Source: RHLJ01 sp040222455
GTDB taxonomy: Bacteria; Bacteroidota; Rhodothermia; Balneolales; Balneolaceae
Length of the DNA stretch: 64,000 nucleotides
Assembly: GCA_040222455.1 (NCBI GenBank)
Contig: JAVKDD010000011.1
Coordinates: 620,001-684,000 of the forward strand
Reading direction: 5' to 3'
The notes under the pieces are model-generated. The model was given only the letters and a program-made list of their open reading frames with translations. It was not told the DNA's origin and did not search any database. Positions 39,301-46,742 of this stretch are shown here, in pieces. Made by a program: the position numbers and the translations under genes. Position 1 is the first letter of the stretch, and each line of letters starts with the position of its first letter.

Positions 39301-41780
39301 TTGTAGTAAGTGAGAACCCTGGCGGAAGTATAGAAGATAATTATATAGGTATTCGTAACGATGGAACAACACCAGCCGATCCTGAAAGAAACCAGGTAGG
39401 TATCTTTTTTGATGGCACTGCAATATTTAGCTCTACGATAACTAGAAATTATTTCGGCCACCATCGTGATAGTGGAATTGAATGCGAAAATGAAAATGCA
39501 ATCATCAATATTACACAGAACGAAATATTTAGAATGGGAAGGGCTATTAATGAAGCCGATGGTATTTCTGGTGTAGCTGAGTGGTTTATCGAAGGGAATT
39601 TAATTCACAGAAACGGTCGTGCAGCGAGTAGTAGTTCAGAAGGTGGTGCAGGGATAGAAATTGGGAGAGATAACGAAGTTGATGAAGCCACAGGAACGGT
39701 AATAAATAATACTATTCTCGATAATTTTAATGTTGGTATTAATATTTATGATTATGCACTAAATGTAACTATTGAGAAAAATATAATTACTCAAAATGGG
39801 GAAGATGGAACGGCAACGGGCGCTGGAATTAAACTTATAAATCCCGACAATGAACGGAATATTGGTGGGATTTTAATCACAAAAAATAGCTTTTTCGATA
39901 ATGAAGGGTTAGCAATTGATATTGTTGAGGGAACTGCTCAAACAACAGTAAATGGTGTTACTCCAAATGATGGAACTGTTTCTACAGATTTCGCAACAAA
40001 TCCTAATGGAGCTATCGACTATCCAGTTATAGATAGTTTAACTATTACTGGAAACCAATTAACTATTCGGGGTTATGTAGGCACGAGTGGAAATTCAATA
40101 AACGATGTGTTTTCCATAGAACTATACAAAGCAAACGATGATGGCGATAACGATGGTGAGATTGAATCTGGAGATGCTCTTTCTGTAGCTCATGGTGAAG
40201 GTGAAACTTATATCACTACCATTTTTACAGCTTCTGACGGTACCTTTTTGGAAACATTTACTATACCTGGATCCGTAGCTCTTTCAGTGGGTGATTTTAT
40301 AAGTTCGCTAGCAATGGACGGCGAAGACAATACCTCAGAATTCTCAGCTAATTACGATATTCAAAGTTCAGGTGGAACGATAAGTGGTTTTGTGTATCAA
40401 GATGATAACCACAATGGTCAAAGAGAAAATGGAGAAGATGGTATATCGGGAGTTACTATAGTTCTTAGAAATTCGACATCCGGTATTTGTCGAAGTGTAA
40501 GTACCGATGCAAATGGATTATATCAGTTTTTAGCAGTTGAGCCAGAAACGTACACTATTGTTGAGTCTGCTTCAGAAACAACTCCAACACCCGCTGTTTG
40601 TCCATCTCCTGAAGAAGATCCAACAGGTTATGTATCCACAACAGAAAATACAATTAATCTCGTTGTTGGTGGCGGAACGATACAAAATCAGGATTTTGGA
40701 AATTTCTTAGGATTTAGATTAGATGGAACTGTTTTCCAAGATGACGGTTTAACAGGAGGAACTGCAAATAACGCAATCCAAGATGGAGAAGAAGCAGGAT
40801 TAGGTGAAGTTACTGTTACTTTAACAGATAATAGTGATGTCGCTATCCAATTAACGGCAACTGATGAAGATGGTAACTACTCATTTTGGATTACTGAAGC
40901 AGAAGCCGCAAATGGATCAACCTTAAAGATTAAACAATTAAACCTTACAAGTTATTTGTCAACGGGGGGTAATGAAGGTACTACTTCAGGAACCTATAAT
41001 CGTTCAACAGACGTTATAACTTTCGTGAATACATCAGGCGTCACCTATACAGGTGCAAATTTTGCTGACGTACCACAAAACAGATTAATTACTGATGGTG
41101 TACAGTTCGCACAACCTGGAACTTCTGTATTTTTTACTCATCAATTTGATGCAAATTCAGACGGTACGGTTACTTTTACCCTTACAAATACACCAACACC
41201 ATCTAACGCAAACTGGCCAACATTGCTTTATTTAGATGATAACTGTAATGGTGAGATTAATCCAGGTGAAGAAATAATTACAGCTCCTAGAGCAATGACA
41301 AGAGGAGAAAGTATTTGTTTAATTGTAAGAACTTCAGTCCCAATTGGAGTGCCTGATGGTGGTGAAAATGCAATAATTGTACAAGCCGATTTCTCGTTTG
41401 CGAATGCAAGTCCTGCTTTAGATCAAACATATAAACGTAACGATAGAGTTACTGTTGGAGAAGACGTAACTGCAGGTTTAAAAATCACAAAAATTGTTGA
41501 TGAAGGTCAGGCATTACCAGGAGAAAATTTAACTTACACCATCACTTACATAAATAATGGTGATGATCCCATTTCTACTATGGAGGTTAAAGATTCAACC
41601 CCCGCTTATACAACCTTTGTTTCAGCATCATTTAGTTCATTAGCATCACTAAGTTTAACAGGATGCACAATTACAGCGCCAATTGTTGGAGAATCTGGTG
41701 GTGTTATTTGGACCTTTACAGGTACACTTGATCCTGGCCAAACAGGAACTGTTACATATACCGTTAAAATAGATGAATAG
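33324..41780 (+). CDS. Giant secreted DUF11/SdrD-B/beta-helix surface protein
   Basis: 2818 residues with an N-terminal signal segment (about 10-30). Two copies of a Cys-paired module (about 65-295 and 414-635, each closing with (P/E)C(L/V)IENF) are each followed by DUF11. More DUF11 domains lie at about 750-865 and 1551-1670. A large block of SdrD-B domain (GTVFEDITGDxxTDGDTNF) plus right-handed beta-helix (NN/EENLI-type coils) occurs twice, from about 870 and 1675. Two further SdrD-B-like domains start near 2350 and 2462. The last 230 residues (about 2590-2818) resemble the end of the 913-aa protein. Asp-rich DxDxDG loops suggest calcium binding. GGAGGT at 33313-33318 lies 5 nt before the ATG, within the previous gene's last codons. 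No Por-type tail or membrane anchor is visible. Probably an adhesin or matrix protein; function unproven. Confidence 0.78.
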   Translation: MGFKKSNITGKMLSVFSLIILLSTSIASTSLSDSESEKGLEITPNVEKSNELLEAEEFFRFRRACEDLPTLSFDFATATRLAGTGTPTVGTIYKYFDVTGDGTTDAEIKIINISNARIINFDQSTTGTAQNFQPQIAPNVTGIGSQGFIDFEFTFFQNGSSILRDFIDFTASAVDVDGDAVQTREFVGFQNLEAFTVEATNALTPGFSNVYFTFESTTEDNVPNIDPNATTNLVYTTYETVSRFKIRAGVKDAFSTTGAGAERLFSFNFDPCLIENFNNPVTTNVFDLEIRKKVDEKSPDTGEQIKYTVVVQNKDNNTNATGVFVTDNLPSGLTYVSHTVTQGTYNSGNGIWNLGLVPFQISDTLTINATVNTGTEGNKITNVATISAFEGQDRNISNNTTSASLTVRNPAGASCQDPPLFAFTNSTLEQGSALLTGAVYRFSNVDTGVDALVTIENRVNATVTSINNNLTDPFQPSIRRQSSSNAYVDFSIQFVQSGTGFPITYDEIPVSGVDIDGTGSGTLRDYVGFADFLSYTIEQFGSELTQSTSGDYTIFTANNATNATGGQVDTDNVVYTIYKSTSTVKIRAGISNASVNTTVPVIFDFTECVIENFDSPTTTNVSTDLQIVKTVDDNNPTERDNIEFTLELDNLGPLTATGIVVKDSLPDGFTLINGTVSQGTFNPTTGEWAVGTVISGSDATLTLNYSVDEQSADITLRNYAFIKELNQNDINSANDTSFVDVDVVTNPDADIEVFKSITNSTTSTIQFELKATNNGPVTATNVFVKDSLTTALTFVSVGSGSDGSFTSGTGIWDVGTIAVNDTSTIILNYITASIVSGENYAFLQSLDQDDIQINNDTTSVPFTFNTFISGTVFEDITGDELTDGDTNFNDASGDQQALSGVEVHLYRDLNNGGLGTSENYIGTTTTDGNGNYLFEVPANDTYWIVVDSQTGEMTDGTTWPDQTYGAAGAVCADGAGGTSSPSTSAGPCYGGRNGATSDDIPNTPVDGSINTAEHIIEVLIAGNNSVSDIDFGFSFNVVTNIDDADEDGSSARWHQGSFRQFAFNANQIDGDNEMRFVPAVAANQSTWWRITLNGTLMPTMIDGGTTFDGTAYNFQDPDQIRDTNTGTVGGDGGTISTVGTDAVSFSYFNRKELDINTNDDPVFLINSPEGNITIRELGMYNGFGGFDEEMIQIQNNPGGIIEDNFIGPFADGTTPAGNTRGNIGIFINDSNNSFSIDILNNYIGFLRRTGIHSENEDVFITVRGNEIFENSLDADSDTDGISGTGNWTIEENLIRDIGTTSSSAFDGGSGIEIGRDGDTSPASGTISNNTIFDNQSTGISVIEDVNGLTISENIITGNGVQFAADGNPKSGAGIKLINSDGQREITGVTISQNQISGNEGLGIDISESNTVADGVSANDGTIDTDFTSSPNGLVDYPIITSVATNGTVINITGYVGTDASRINETFTIEVFKANNDGDNAGEIEEGDAQSVAHGEGEFYIESTVSNPSGEFSSQLIIPGGVSLVSGDFITVTATDDDGNTSEFSANYEVGELDIEITKILLNSSPIPQDEEVTFLIIAENKGPTDATGVTVTDALTAQLTLDAGNTSATTGSYAGNTWTIGNMASGQIDTLTLVADPNTTGTGLSNTATLLNVNEDDLNTDNNSSTVNFDIATIIRGTVFEDITGDGITDGDTNFGDASGDQRALSGVEVHLYRDLNNGGLGTSENYIETVLTDANGVFSFAPPANDDYWVVVDSRSAGLSDGTTWAEQVYGPIGALCADGTGGTATERTTAGVCYGGRRANTSDLISTNPVDGDIANAEHIAAITYTGTSITQIDFGFSYNVMSNVLDDADDDGSATRWIQGSMRQFFLNANQISSANAMRFVPAVADNDVNGNGWGILAITSAFPALTDGSTTVDGTAYDFQNPDQVLDNNSGSIGTGGTVGVDALSLPTFEDKELEINGSDFTFITINSTSGNIIIKELAIVNGSTTGAIVVSENPGGSIEDNYIGIRNDGTTPADPERNQVGIFFDGTAIFSSTITRNYFGHHRDSGIECENENAIINITQNEIFRMGRAINEADGISGVAEWFIEGNLIHRNGRAASSSSEGGAGIEIGRDNEVDEATGTVINNTILDNFNVGINIYDYALNVTIEKNIITQNGEDGTATGAGIKLINPDNERNIGGILITKNSFFDNEGLAIDIVEGTAQTTVNGVTPNDGTVSTDFATNPNGAIDYPVIDSLTITGNQLTIRGYVGTSGNSINDVFSIELYKANDDGDNDGEIESGDALSVAHGEGETYITTIFTASDGTFLETFTIPGSVALSVGDFISSLAMDGEDNTSEFSANYDIQSSGGTISGFVYQDDNHNGQRENGEDGISGVTIVLRNSTSGICRSVSTDANGLYQFLAVEPETYTIVESASETTPTPAVCPSPEEDPTGYVSTTENTINLVVGGGTIQNQDFGNFLGFRLDGTVFQDDGLTGGTANNAIQDGEEAGLGEVTVTLTDNSDVAIQLTATDEDGNYSFWITEAEAANGSTLKIKQLNLTSYLSTGGNEGTTSGTYNRSTDVITFVNTSGVTYTGANFADVPQNRLITDGVQFAQPGTSVFFTHQFDANSDGTVTFTLTNTPTPSNANWPTLLYLDDNCNGEINPGEEIITAPRAMTRGESICLIVRTSVPIGVPDGGENAIIVQADFSFANASPALDQTYKRNDRVTVGEDVTAGLKITKIVDEGQALPGENLTYTITYINNGDDPISTMEVKDSTPAYTTFVSASFSSLASLSLTGCTITAPIVGESGGVIWTFTGTLDPGQTGTVTYTVKIDE

Positions 41781-42213
41781 TAGTCAAAGAGATAATAATA
41801 GAGAAATAAAAATGACAAGTAAGAATAAACGAATCGTTTTTTTGTTAGAAGATAATCCTGCCTATCGTTTAGTAATTAAAGTAGTATTAGAAAAGATGGG
41901 ATTTATAGTAATGCAGTTCGAAAATGGCAGGAAGGCTTCTGAAATGATTCATCATATTAAGCCCGTACTTATTATTTCTGATATTGATATGCCAGAGATG
42001 AATGGCTTTCAGTTTTTTGAATATGTTCAAGATAACTCCGATGAGTTTGATCTTCCATTTTTATTCATTTCCTCAACTGCTTCAAATAAGAAGAGAAAGA
42101 AAGCTTCAAAATTAAGTACATTTAAAATGTTAGATAAACCCGTGTCACCTCATGAACTTGAAAATGCGATAAATGAAATTATTGGTACCAAAGTGCTAGT
42201 TGAAAAAAACTAA
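41773..42213 (+). CDS. Single-domain response regulator (CheY-like receiver)
   Basis: A receiver domain with no output domain. Two starts are possible: ATG at 41773 (146 residues, 8-bp overlap with the giant gene) or ATG at 41812 (133 residues), which begins just before the first beta strand and is more likely. From the latter, the acidic pocket is Glu13-Asp14 (FLLEDNPAYR), the phospho-acceptor is Asp57 (IISDIDMPEMNG), the switch Ser/Thr is in LFISSTAS and the conserved Lys is in MLDKPVS. It is the last gene of the DUF11 locus and has no adjacent kinase. It may control production or rotation/positioning of the surface structure, or may simply be co-transcribed. Confidence 0.88.
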   Translation: MNSSQRDNNREIKMTSKNKRIVFLLEDNPAYRLVIKVVLEKMGFIVMQFENGRKASEMIHHIKPVLIISDIDMPEMNGFQFFEYVQDNSDEFDLPFLFISSTASNKKRKKASKLSTFKMLDKPVSPHELENAINEIIGTKVLVEKN

Positions 42214-42232
42214 ACCTTTCTTTTAATCATCA

Positions 42233-42250
42233 CTAAGAATAAGTTCTTAG
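42233..42250. promoter_or_regulatory. Short perfect hairpin directly before the recO start
   Basis: CTAAGAA (42233-42239), loop TAAG, TTCTTAG (42244-42250). The hairpin ends 1 nt before the recO ATG. No U-run follows, so a terminator is unlikely. It could mask translation initiation or be an operator. Confidence 0.45.
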
Positions 42251-42251
42251 A

Positions 42252-42992
42252 ATGATCACCCACACCAAAGCCATCATTCTTAAATCAATAGACTACCAAG
42301 AGTCTAGTAAAATTCTTACGGTATTAAGCCAGGAGCATGGTAAAATTGCCTTGATTGCCAGAGGTGTAAAAAAGCCTAAAAGTAAACTTTCAGGGCTCAT
42401 CGACTTAGGCAATATATTAGATGTAGTTTACTATTATAAATCAACAAGAGGGGTTCAAAGCCTTACTGAAGCTTCATTTTCATATTCTAATCTCAATTTT
42501 AGAATAGATTTTGAAAGAGCAGCAATACTTTATTCTACACTGGAGCTTATTGCACAGTTAGTACATGAAAATGAAGTAAACGAAACCGTATTTAATTTTC
42601 TTTCTATGTTTATTCAATGGCTTGGAGAAGAAGAAAAAGTTAATCCTTCCATTTTTTGTTATGTTCAAATTAGGTGCACAGAACTTTGTGGTTTCGATAT
42701 TGATGACAAAGGTACAGATTTAAAAAAAGATGTTTATTTAAATATCAGTGATGGAATAATTTCGAATGCAATTGATTCGGAACTTTCGTATAAATTAACC
42801 GTCTTACAAGCACGGTTTTTGAAAGAATCTTTATCATCTAAGCAACGATCAGTACTTGAAATCGGTTTAAATAATTTGGAACTAAAGCAATTGATTCGTC
42901 ATTTAGATGTTTACTTTAAATACCATATCGAAGGGTATAAAGAACGAAGGTCAGACTCAATTTTTGAACAGATGTTGCAGGAACACAAATGA
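42252..42992 (+). CDS. recO: DNA repair protein RecO
   Basis: The 246-residue protein has the RecO layout: an N-terminal OB fold (about 1-80) with AIILKSIDYQESSKILTVLS and the basic ARGVKKPKSKLSG segment, then a helical domain with GFDIDDKG. RecO acts with RecR (and RecF) to load RecA onto SSB-coated single-stranded DNA. The Cys-rich zinc knuckle seen in some RecO proteins is only vestigial (CYVQIRCTELCGF). Its stop overlaps the start of the HtrA gene by 4 bp. Confidence 0.92.
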   Translation: MITHTKAIILKSIDYQESSKILTVLSQEHGKIALIARGVKKPKSKLSGLIDLGNILDVVYYYKSTRGVQSLTEASFSYSNLNFRIDFERAAILYSTLELIAQLVHENEVNETVFNFLSMFIQWLGEEEKVNPSIFCYVQIRCTELCGFDIDDKGTDLKKDVYLNISDGIISNAIDSELSYKLTVLQARFLKESLSSKQRSVLEIGLNNLELKQLIRHLDVYFKYHIEGYKERRSDSIFEQMLQEHK

Positions 42993-44509
42993 AAAAAAGA
43001 GAATTTTATTTATCAGCGCTACTTTTATTGTTAATTGGGGTATCAATTGGGACGATCTTCGCATTATATACGATCAATCCTGATTTGGCGCCACTTTCTG
43101 AAGTGAAAATTACAGAAGTAAAGAAAAACGATGTTCCCATTTTTAGTGAAGAAGACCTCGCTAAAATTGATACCCGTTTCGTATTTAAAAATATTGCTGA
43201 AAATGTTACCCCAACAGTCGTTTATATCGAAACAATCATCCCGGTAGAATTACCAGATGACGAAAATCATGATTTTGGTGAAAGTTTATGGGATAGAATT
43301 GTACCACAAAGAGCAAGAACTGTTGGTTCCGGGATTGTGATAACAAGTGACGGATATATTTTAACGAATTACCATGTAATTGAGGGAGCAGTTCGAAATG
43401 GACTAAAAGTTGTACTAAATGATAAACGTGAGTATGATGCGAAATTAGTCGGCAACGATCCAAGTACCGATCTAGCTGTTATTAAAATAAATGCGGAAAA
43501 TCTCGAAGCTATTACTATTGGAAATTCTGATTCTGTAGATGTTGGCGAATGGGTACTAGCAATTGGAAATCCATTCAGACTTCGCTCAACTGTTACTGCT
43601 GGTATTGTAAGTGCTCTTAGTAGAGATGTTCAAATTATTAACGACAGAATGCGTATCGAAAGTTTTATTCAAACTGATGCTGCAATTAATAAAGGAAATA
43701 GTGGGGGAGCTTTAGTTAATACCAGTGGCCAACTAATTGGAGTAAATACAGCCATTGCGTCTCAAAGTGGTGCTTATCAAGGGTATGGGTTTGCAGTTCC
43801 AAGCAATTTGGCGTTAAAAGTTGCAACCGATCTTATTCAATTTGGTGAAGTAAGAAGAGCACTTCTTGGTGTTTCGATCGGAGCAGTAGATTTTAATAGG
43901 GCTTCAGAAATAGGATTAGATGAAGTGAAAGGAGTGGAAGTATTGTCAGTAAGTGAAGATGGTGGCGCAGCATTATCAGGAGTTCAGTCTGGCGATATTG
44001 TGCTCGAAGTAAATGGAATGCCTGTAAATGAATCGAATGAGTTACAAGAAAGAGTGGCAGTTCTTAATCCCGGCGATTTAGTTCAACTTTTAATATGGAG
44101 AAGAGGTGAAGTTTTTAACAAAAACGTTCAACTGAAACTTCATGAACCCGATATTGAAGAGCTTGTTTTTGAAGAAGAGCCTATTATCCCGGATGGGACG
44201 TCTAATGATGATAATTCTGGTTTAGAGGTTCAAGAGTTTGATCTTGGTTTCAGAGTTATGGCACTTTCTAAAACTGAAAACGAAGATACATTTGATTTAA
44301 TAATAACTCATGTATATAAGTACTCTGAAGCATGGAATCGTGGATTAAGAGAAAATCAAAAAATTATATCTGTAGACGAAGAAAATGTTGAAGATCTCCC
44401 ATCTTTAAAAGAACTTATACAAAGAAAACTAACTACCAATAAGTCGGTGATTCTTGAAGTATTAAATGAAGAAGATGCAAAGGGATACATCGAATTAGAA
44501 CGAAACTAA
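42989..44509 (+). CDS. HtrA/DegP-type serine protease with two PDZ regions
   Basis: A 506-residue periplasmic quality-control protease anchored by one N-terminal transmembrane helix (about 7-27). The trypsin-like domain has the full triad: His129 (LTNYHVIEGA), Asp161 (DPSTDLAVIKI) and Ser238 (NKGNSGGALV). A PDZ domain follows at about 295-390 (GVEVLSVSEDGGAALSGVQSGD), then an acidic linker and a second, less typical PDZ-like domain to the C-terminus. HtrA proteases degrade or refold misfolded envelope proteins. Overlap with recO (ATGA) and zero-gap junction with the next lipoprotein gene indicate an operon. The proximity to giant secreted proteins is suggestive only. Confidence 0.93.
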   Translation: MKKREFYLSALLLLLIGVSIGTIFALYTINPDLAPLSEVKITEVKKNDVPIFSEEDLAKIDTRFVFKNIAENVTPTVVYIETIIPVELPDDENHDFGESLWDRIVPQRARTVGSGIVITSDGYILTNYHVIEGAVRNGLKVVLNDKREYDAKLVGNDPSTDLAVIKINAENLEAITIGNSDSVDVGEWVLAIGNPFRLRSTVTAGIVSALSRDVQIINDRMRIESFIQTDAAINKGNSGGALVNTSGQLIGVNTAIASQSGAYQGYGFAVPSNLALKVATDLIQFGEVRRALLGVSIGAVDFNRASEIGLDEVKGVEVLSVSEDGGAALSGVQSGDIVLEVNGMPVNESNELQERVAVLNPGDLVQLLIWRRGEVFNKNVQLKLHEPDIEELVFEEEPIIPDGTSNDDNSGLEVQEFDLGFRVMALSKTENEDTFDLIITHVYKYSEAWNRGLRENQKIISVDEENVEDLPSLKELIQRKLTTNKSVILEVLNEEDAKGYIELERN

Positions 44510-45049
44510 ATGAAGCTTACAAAATTAGGGGTACTCTCATTAATTATTATTATTGGGATGAATGCATGTGCAACTACAGAAAATACAAGTGTCGAATCAA
44601 TCTCCGAAACCTCATCTATTTTTCCAGCTTGGTATGAACCTGTCGAAACTGTTCATGATAGTTTAAACTATGTAGCATTCGCTACTGCTATTGCAGCTGA
44701 TTCAGTAAAAGCAATAGATCGTGCAGAAATTCAGGCCCGAATTCATCTTGAAAAGAAAATTGCTCAGCTTACAGAAGAAATTCGTATAGATTTAGAAGCT
44801 TCGGGTTCAACAAGTGTAAGTAATACGGATTTCATTATTATTTTAAGAACGGCCCATTTTGGAGTGGAAGCTGCTGCAATGCCTCTTCAGGCTATATCTA
44901 AAAAAACAGAGGGATACTATCGTGGCTTTTCGTCAGTTCAGATCTCTAAAAGTGATATTAAATCAGTACTAGAAAAGGGTTTTACAGGACATCCTCGCTA
45001 TTGGGGGGAGTATTCGTCTTCGTCAATGTTCTTAAGTTATTTTGAATAA
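44510..45049 (+). CDS. Small lipoprotein, LPP20-like
   Basis: 179 residues with a lipoprotein signal (lipidated Cys20 in IGMNACATTE). The mature part has a PAWYEPVE segment followed by a helical stretch of alternating Ala and charged residues (AIDRAEIQARIHLEKKIAQ) and a beta end. This pattern, a P-x-W-(F/Y) motif and then A-x-x-x-A-R helices, resembles LPP20-type envelope lipoproteins, but similarity is weak and no function can be named. It begins directly after the HtrA stop codon, so it is very likely co-translated and may work with that protease in the envelope. Confidence 0.7.
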   Translation: MKLTKLGVLSLIIIIGMNACATTENTSVESISETSSIFPAWYEPVETVHDSLNYVAFATAIAADSVKAIDRAEIQARIHLEKKIAQLTEEIRIDLEASGSTSVSNTDFIIILRTAHFGVEAAAMPLQAISKKTEGYYRGFSSVQISKSDIKSVLEKGFTGHPRYWGEYSSSSMFLSYFE

Positions 45050-45314
45050 ATCGTTCATCATTATATAGCCTTTAAATAGCATTTCTTTTCTGGCGGAAGT
45101 AACTGAATCGATTAGTAATCTAAAAGAGAGACACCCACATTAATCTAAGAATAGATCCCTTTCTCTGATATTATTTTAAAAGAATAATATTACTTGGTAA
45201 ACAATCTTTGGTAACTTTTCTTGTTGCACTAAAAAGAACAGCCTTTTTTATTTCACCTACACCCAAATTATCCCGATATTGGTAGTCTAACGAACCAGAA
45301 ATAGAAGGTATTTA

Positions 45315-46685
45315 GTGAAAGAATTTATTCGTATTGCATCAGGGCAAGGATTTTGGGGTGATCTCCCAATCGCTCCCGTTAATCAAGTAAAGCAAGGACC
45401 TATAGATTATTTGGTTATGGATTATCTTGCAGAGGTTACTATGTCGATCATGCAAAAGCAGAAAATGAAGAATCCAGAATGGGGATATGCAAGAGATTTT
45501 GTAGGTGTGATCGATCAAATCTTACCAGAAATCACAACCAATGGGGTAAAAGTTATAAGTAATGCTGGTGGTGTAAATCCATTAGCATGTAAAGATGAAA
45601 TCCTTAAAATTGCAAAAGAGAAAGGCTTTACAAATTTAAAAGTAGCTGTTGTTGATGGCGATAATATCCTTGATCATATTGACGATTTAATCGCCGATGG
45701 ACATCAACTCAAGAATATGGATACTGGAGAACCAGTTAGCAAAGTAAAAGAGCAGCTTTTAAGCGCTAACGTTTATTTCGGATGTAGAGCTATTGTAGAA
45801 GCATTAACAAAAGACGCCGATGTTATAATTACAGGTCGTGTAACCGATACTGGATTAACACTTGCACCCATGATTCATGAATTCGGTTGGAAATATGATG
45901 ATTTTGATAAAATGTCGGTTGGAACCATTGCAGGCCATATATTAGAATGCGGAGCACAGGCATCGGGTGGTAACTTTACCGATTGGGAAAAAGTAGAAGA
46001 TTTCACGAATATTGGCTTTCCAATTGTTGAAGCCTATCCAAACGGTGAGTTTTTTGTTACCAAACATGAGGGAACTGGCGGCTTAGTAAGTTCTCAAACA
46101 GTAAAAGAACAACTGCTTTACGAAATTGGTGATCCAAAGGATTATATAACCCCCGATGTTGTTGCTGATTTCACTTCCATTCATGTAGAAGATGTCTCAA
46201 AAAATAAAGTGAAGGTTTACGGAATTACTGGTGCACCCGATACCGAATTTTACAAAGTTTCAGCTAGCTATAATGATGGATATAAACTTTCAGCGACTTT
46301 GGTCTATTCATGGCCTCATGCATTAAAGAAAGCCGTCAAAGGAGCAGAGATTTTAGAAGAAAGAGCAAAAAATTTAGGGTTGAATATTGACGAATTCAAT
46401 AAAGAATATATTGGGTACAACGGAACCACTGAGAAAATGGTTACAAATATCGAATTAAATGGTGATCATGATGAAATCCAAATGCGAATATCCATTTCTG
46501 GACAAAATAAAAAAGATTTAGATCGGTTTGGTATGGAAGTAGCTCCATTAATTTTAACTGGACCAAGCGGCGTGACAGGTTTTGCAGGTGGAAGACCCAA
46601 AGCTAGTGAAGTAGTGGCTTATTGGCCGGCGCTGTTAAATAAAAAAGCTGTAAAACCGCGAGTTACTGTGTTCGAAATCAATTAA
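45315..46685 (+). CDS. AtuA-family (DUF1446) protein
   Basis: The 456-residue cytoplasmic protein has the landmarks of the acyclic-terpene-utilisation AtuA / DUF1446 family: an N-terminal RIASGQGFWGD, YLVMDYLAEVTMS, VISNAGGVNP, ITGRVTDTGLTLAPM, GHILECGAQASGGNFTDW and a C-terminal GPSGVTGFAGGRP. Members are linked to degradation of acyclic terpenoids and branched acids in Pseudomonas, but their chemistry is not settled and no Atu partner genes lie nearby, so I would not infer that pathway here. Start is GTG at 45315 with a possible AGAAGG ribosome-binding stretch. The 265-bp gap before it contains only an AT-rich dyad (ATATTATT/AATAATAT at 45168-45190). Confidence 0.85.
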   Translation: MKEFIRIASGQGFWGDLPIAPVNQVKQGPIDYLVMDYLAEVTMSIMQKQKMKNPEWGYARDFVGVIDQILPEITTNGVKVISNAGGVNPLACKDEILKIAKEKGFTNLKVAVVDGDNILDHIDDLIADGHQLKNMDTGEPVSKVKEQLLSANVYFGCRAIVEALTKDADVIITGRVTDTGLTLAPMIHEFGWKYDDFDKMSVGTIAGHILECGAQASGGNFTDWEKVEDFTNIGFPIVEAYPNGEFFVTKHEGTGGLVSSQTVKEQLLYEIGDPKDYITPDVVADFTSIHVEDVSKNKVKVYGITGAPDTEFYKVSASYNDGYKLSATLVYSWPHALKKAVKGAEILEERAKNLGLNIDEFNKEYIGYNGTTEKMVTNIELNGDHDEIQMRISISGQNKKDLDRFGMEVAPLILTGPSGVTGFAGGRPKASEVVAYWPALLNKKAVKPRVTVFEIN

Positions 46686-46742
46686 ACTAGGTTGATTAAT
46701 TAAATAAATAAGTAGTTAAAAAAACTATTCAAGGAAGTTCAA

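Noticed and set aside
22783..42213. T9SS-dependent secretion of the DUF11 proteins
   Set aside because: None ends in a Por-type sorting domain, unlike the protein at 58361-60043, so this route is not supported by sequence.
45168..45190. AT-rich dyad before the AtuA-family gene as an operator
   Set aside because: Such A/T palindromes are expected by chance in this composition, and nothing else supports regulation.
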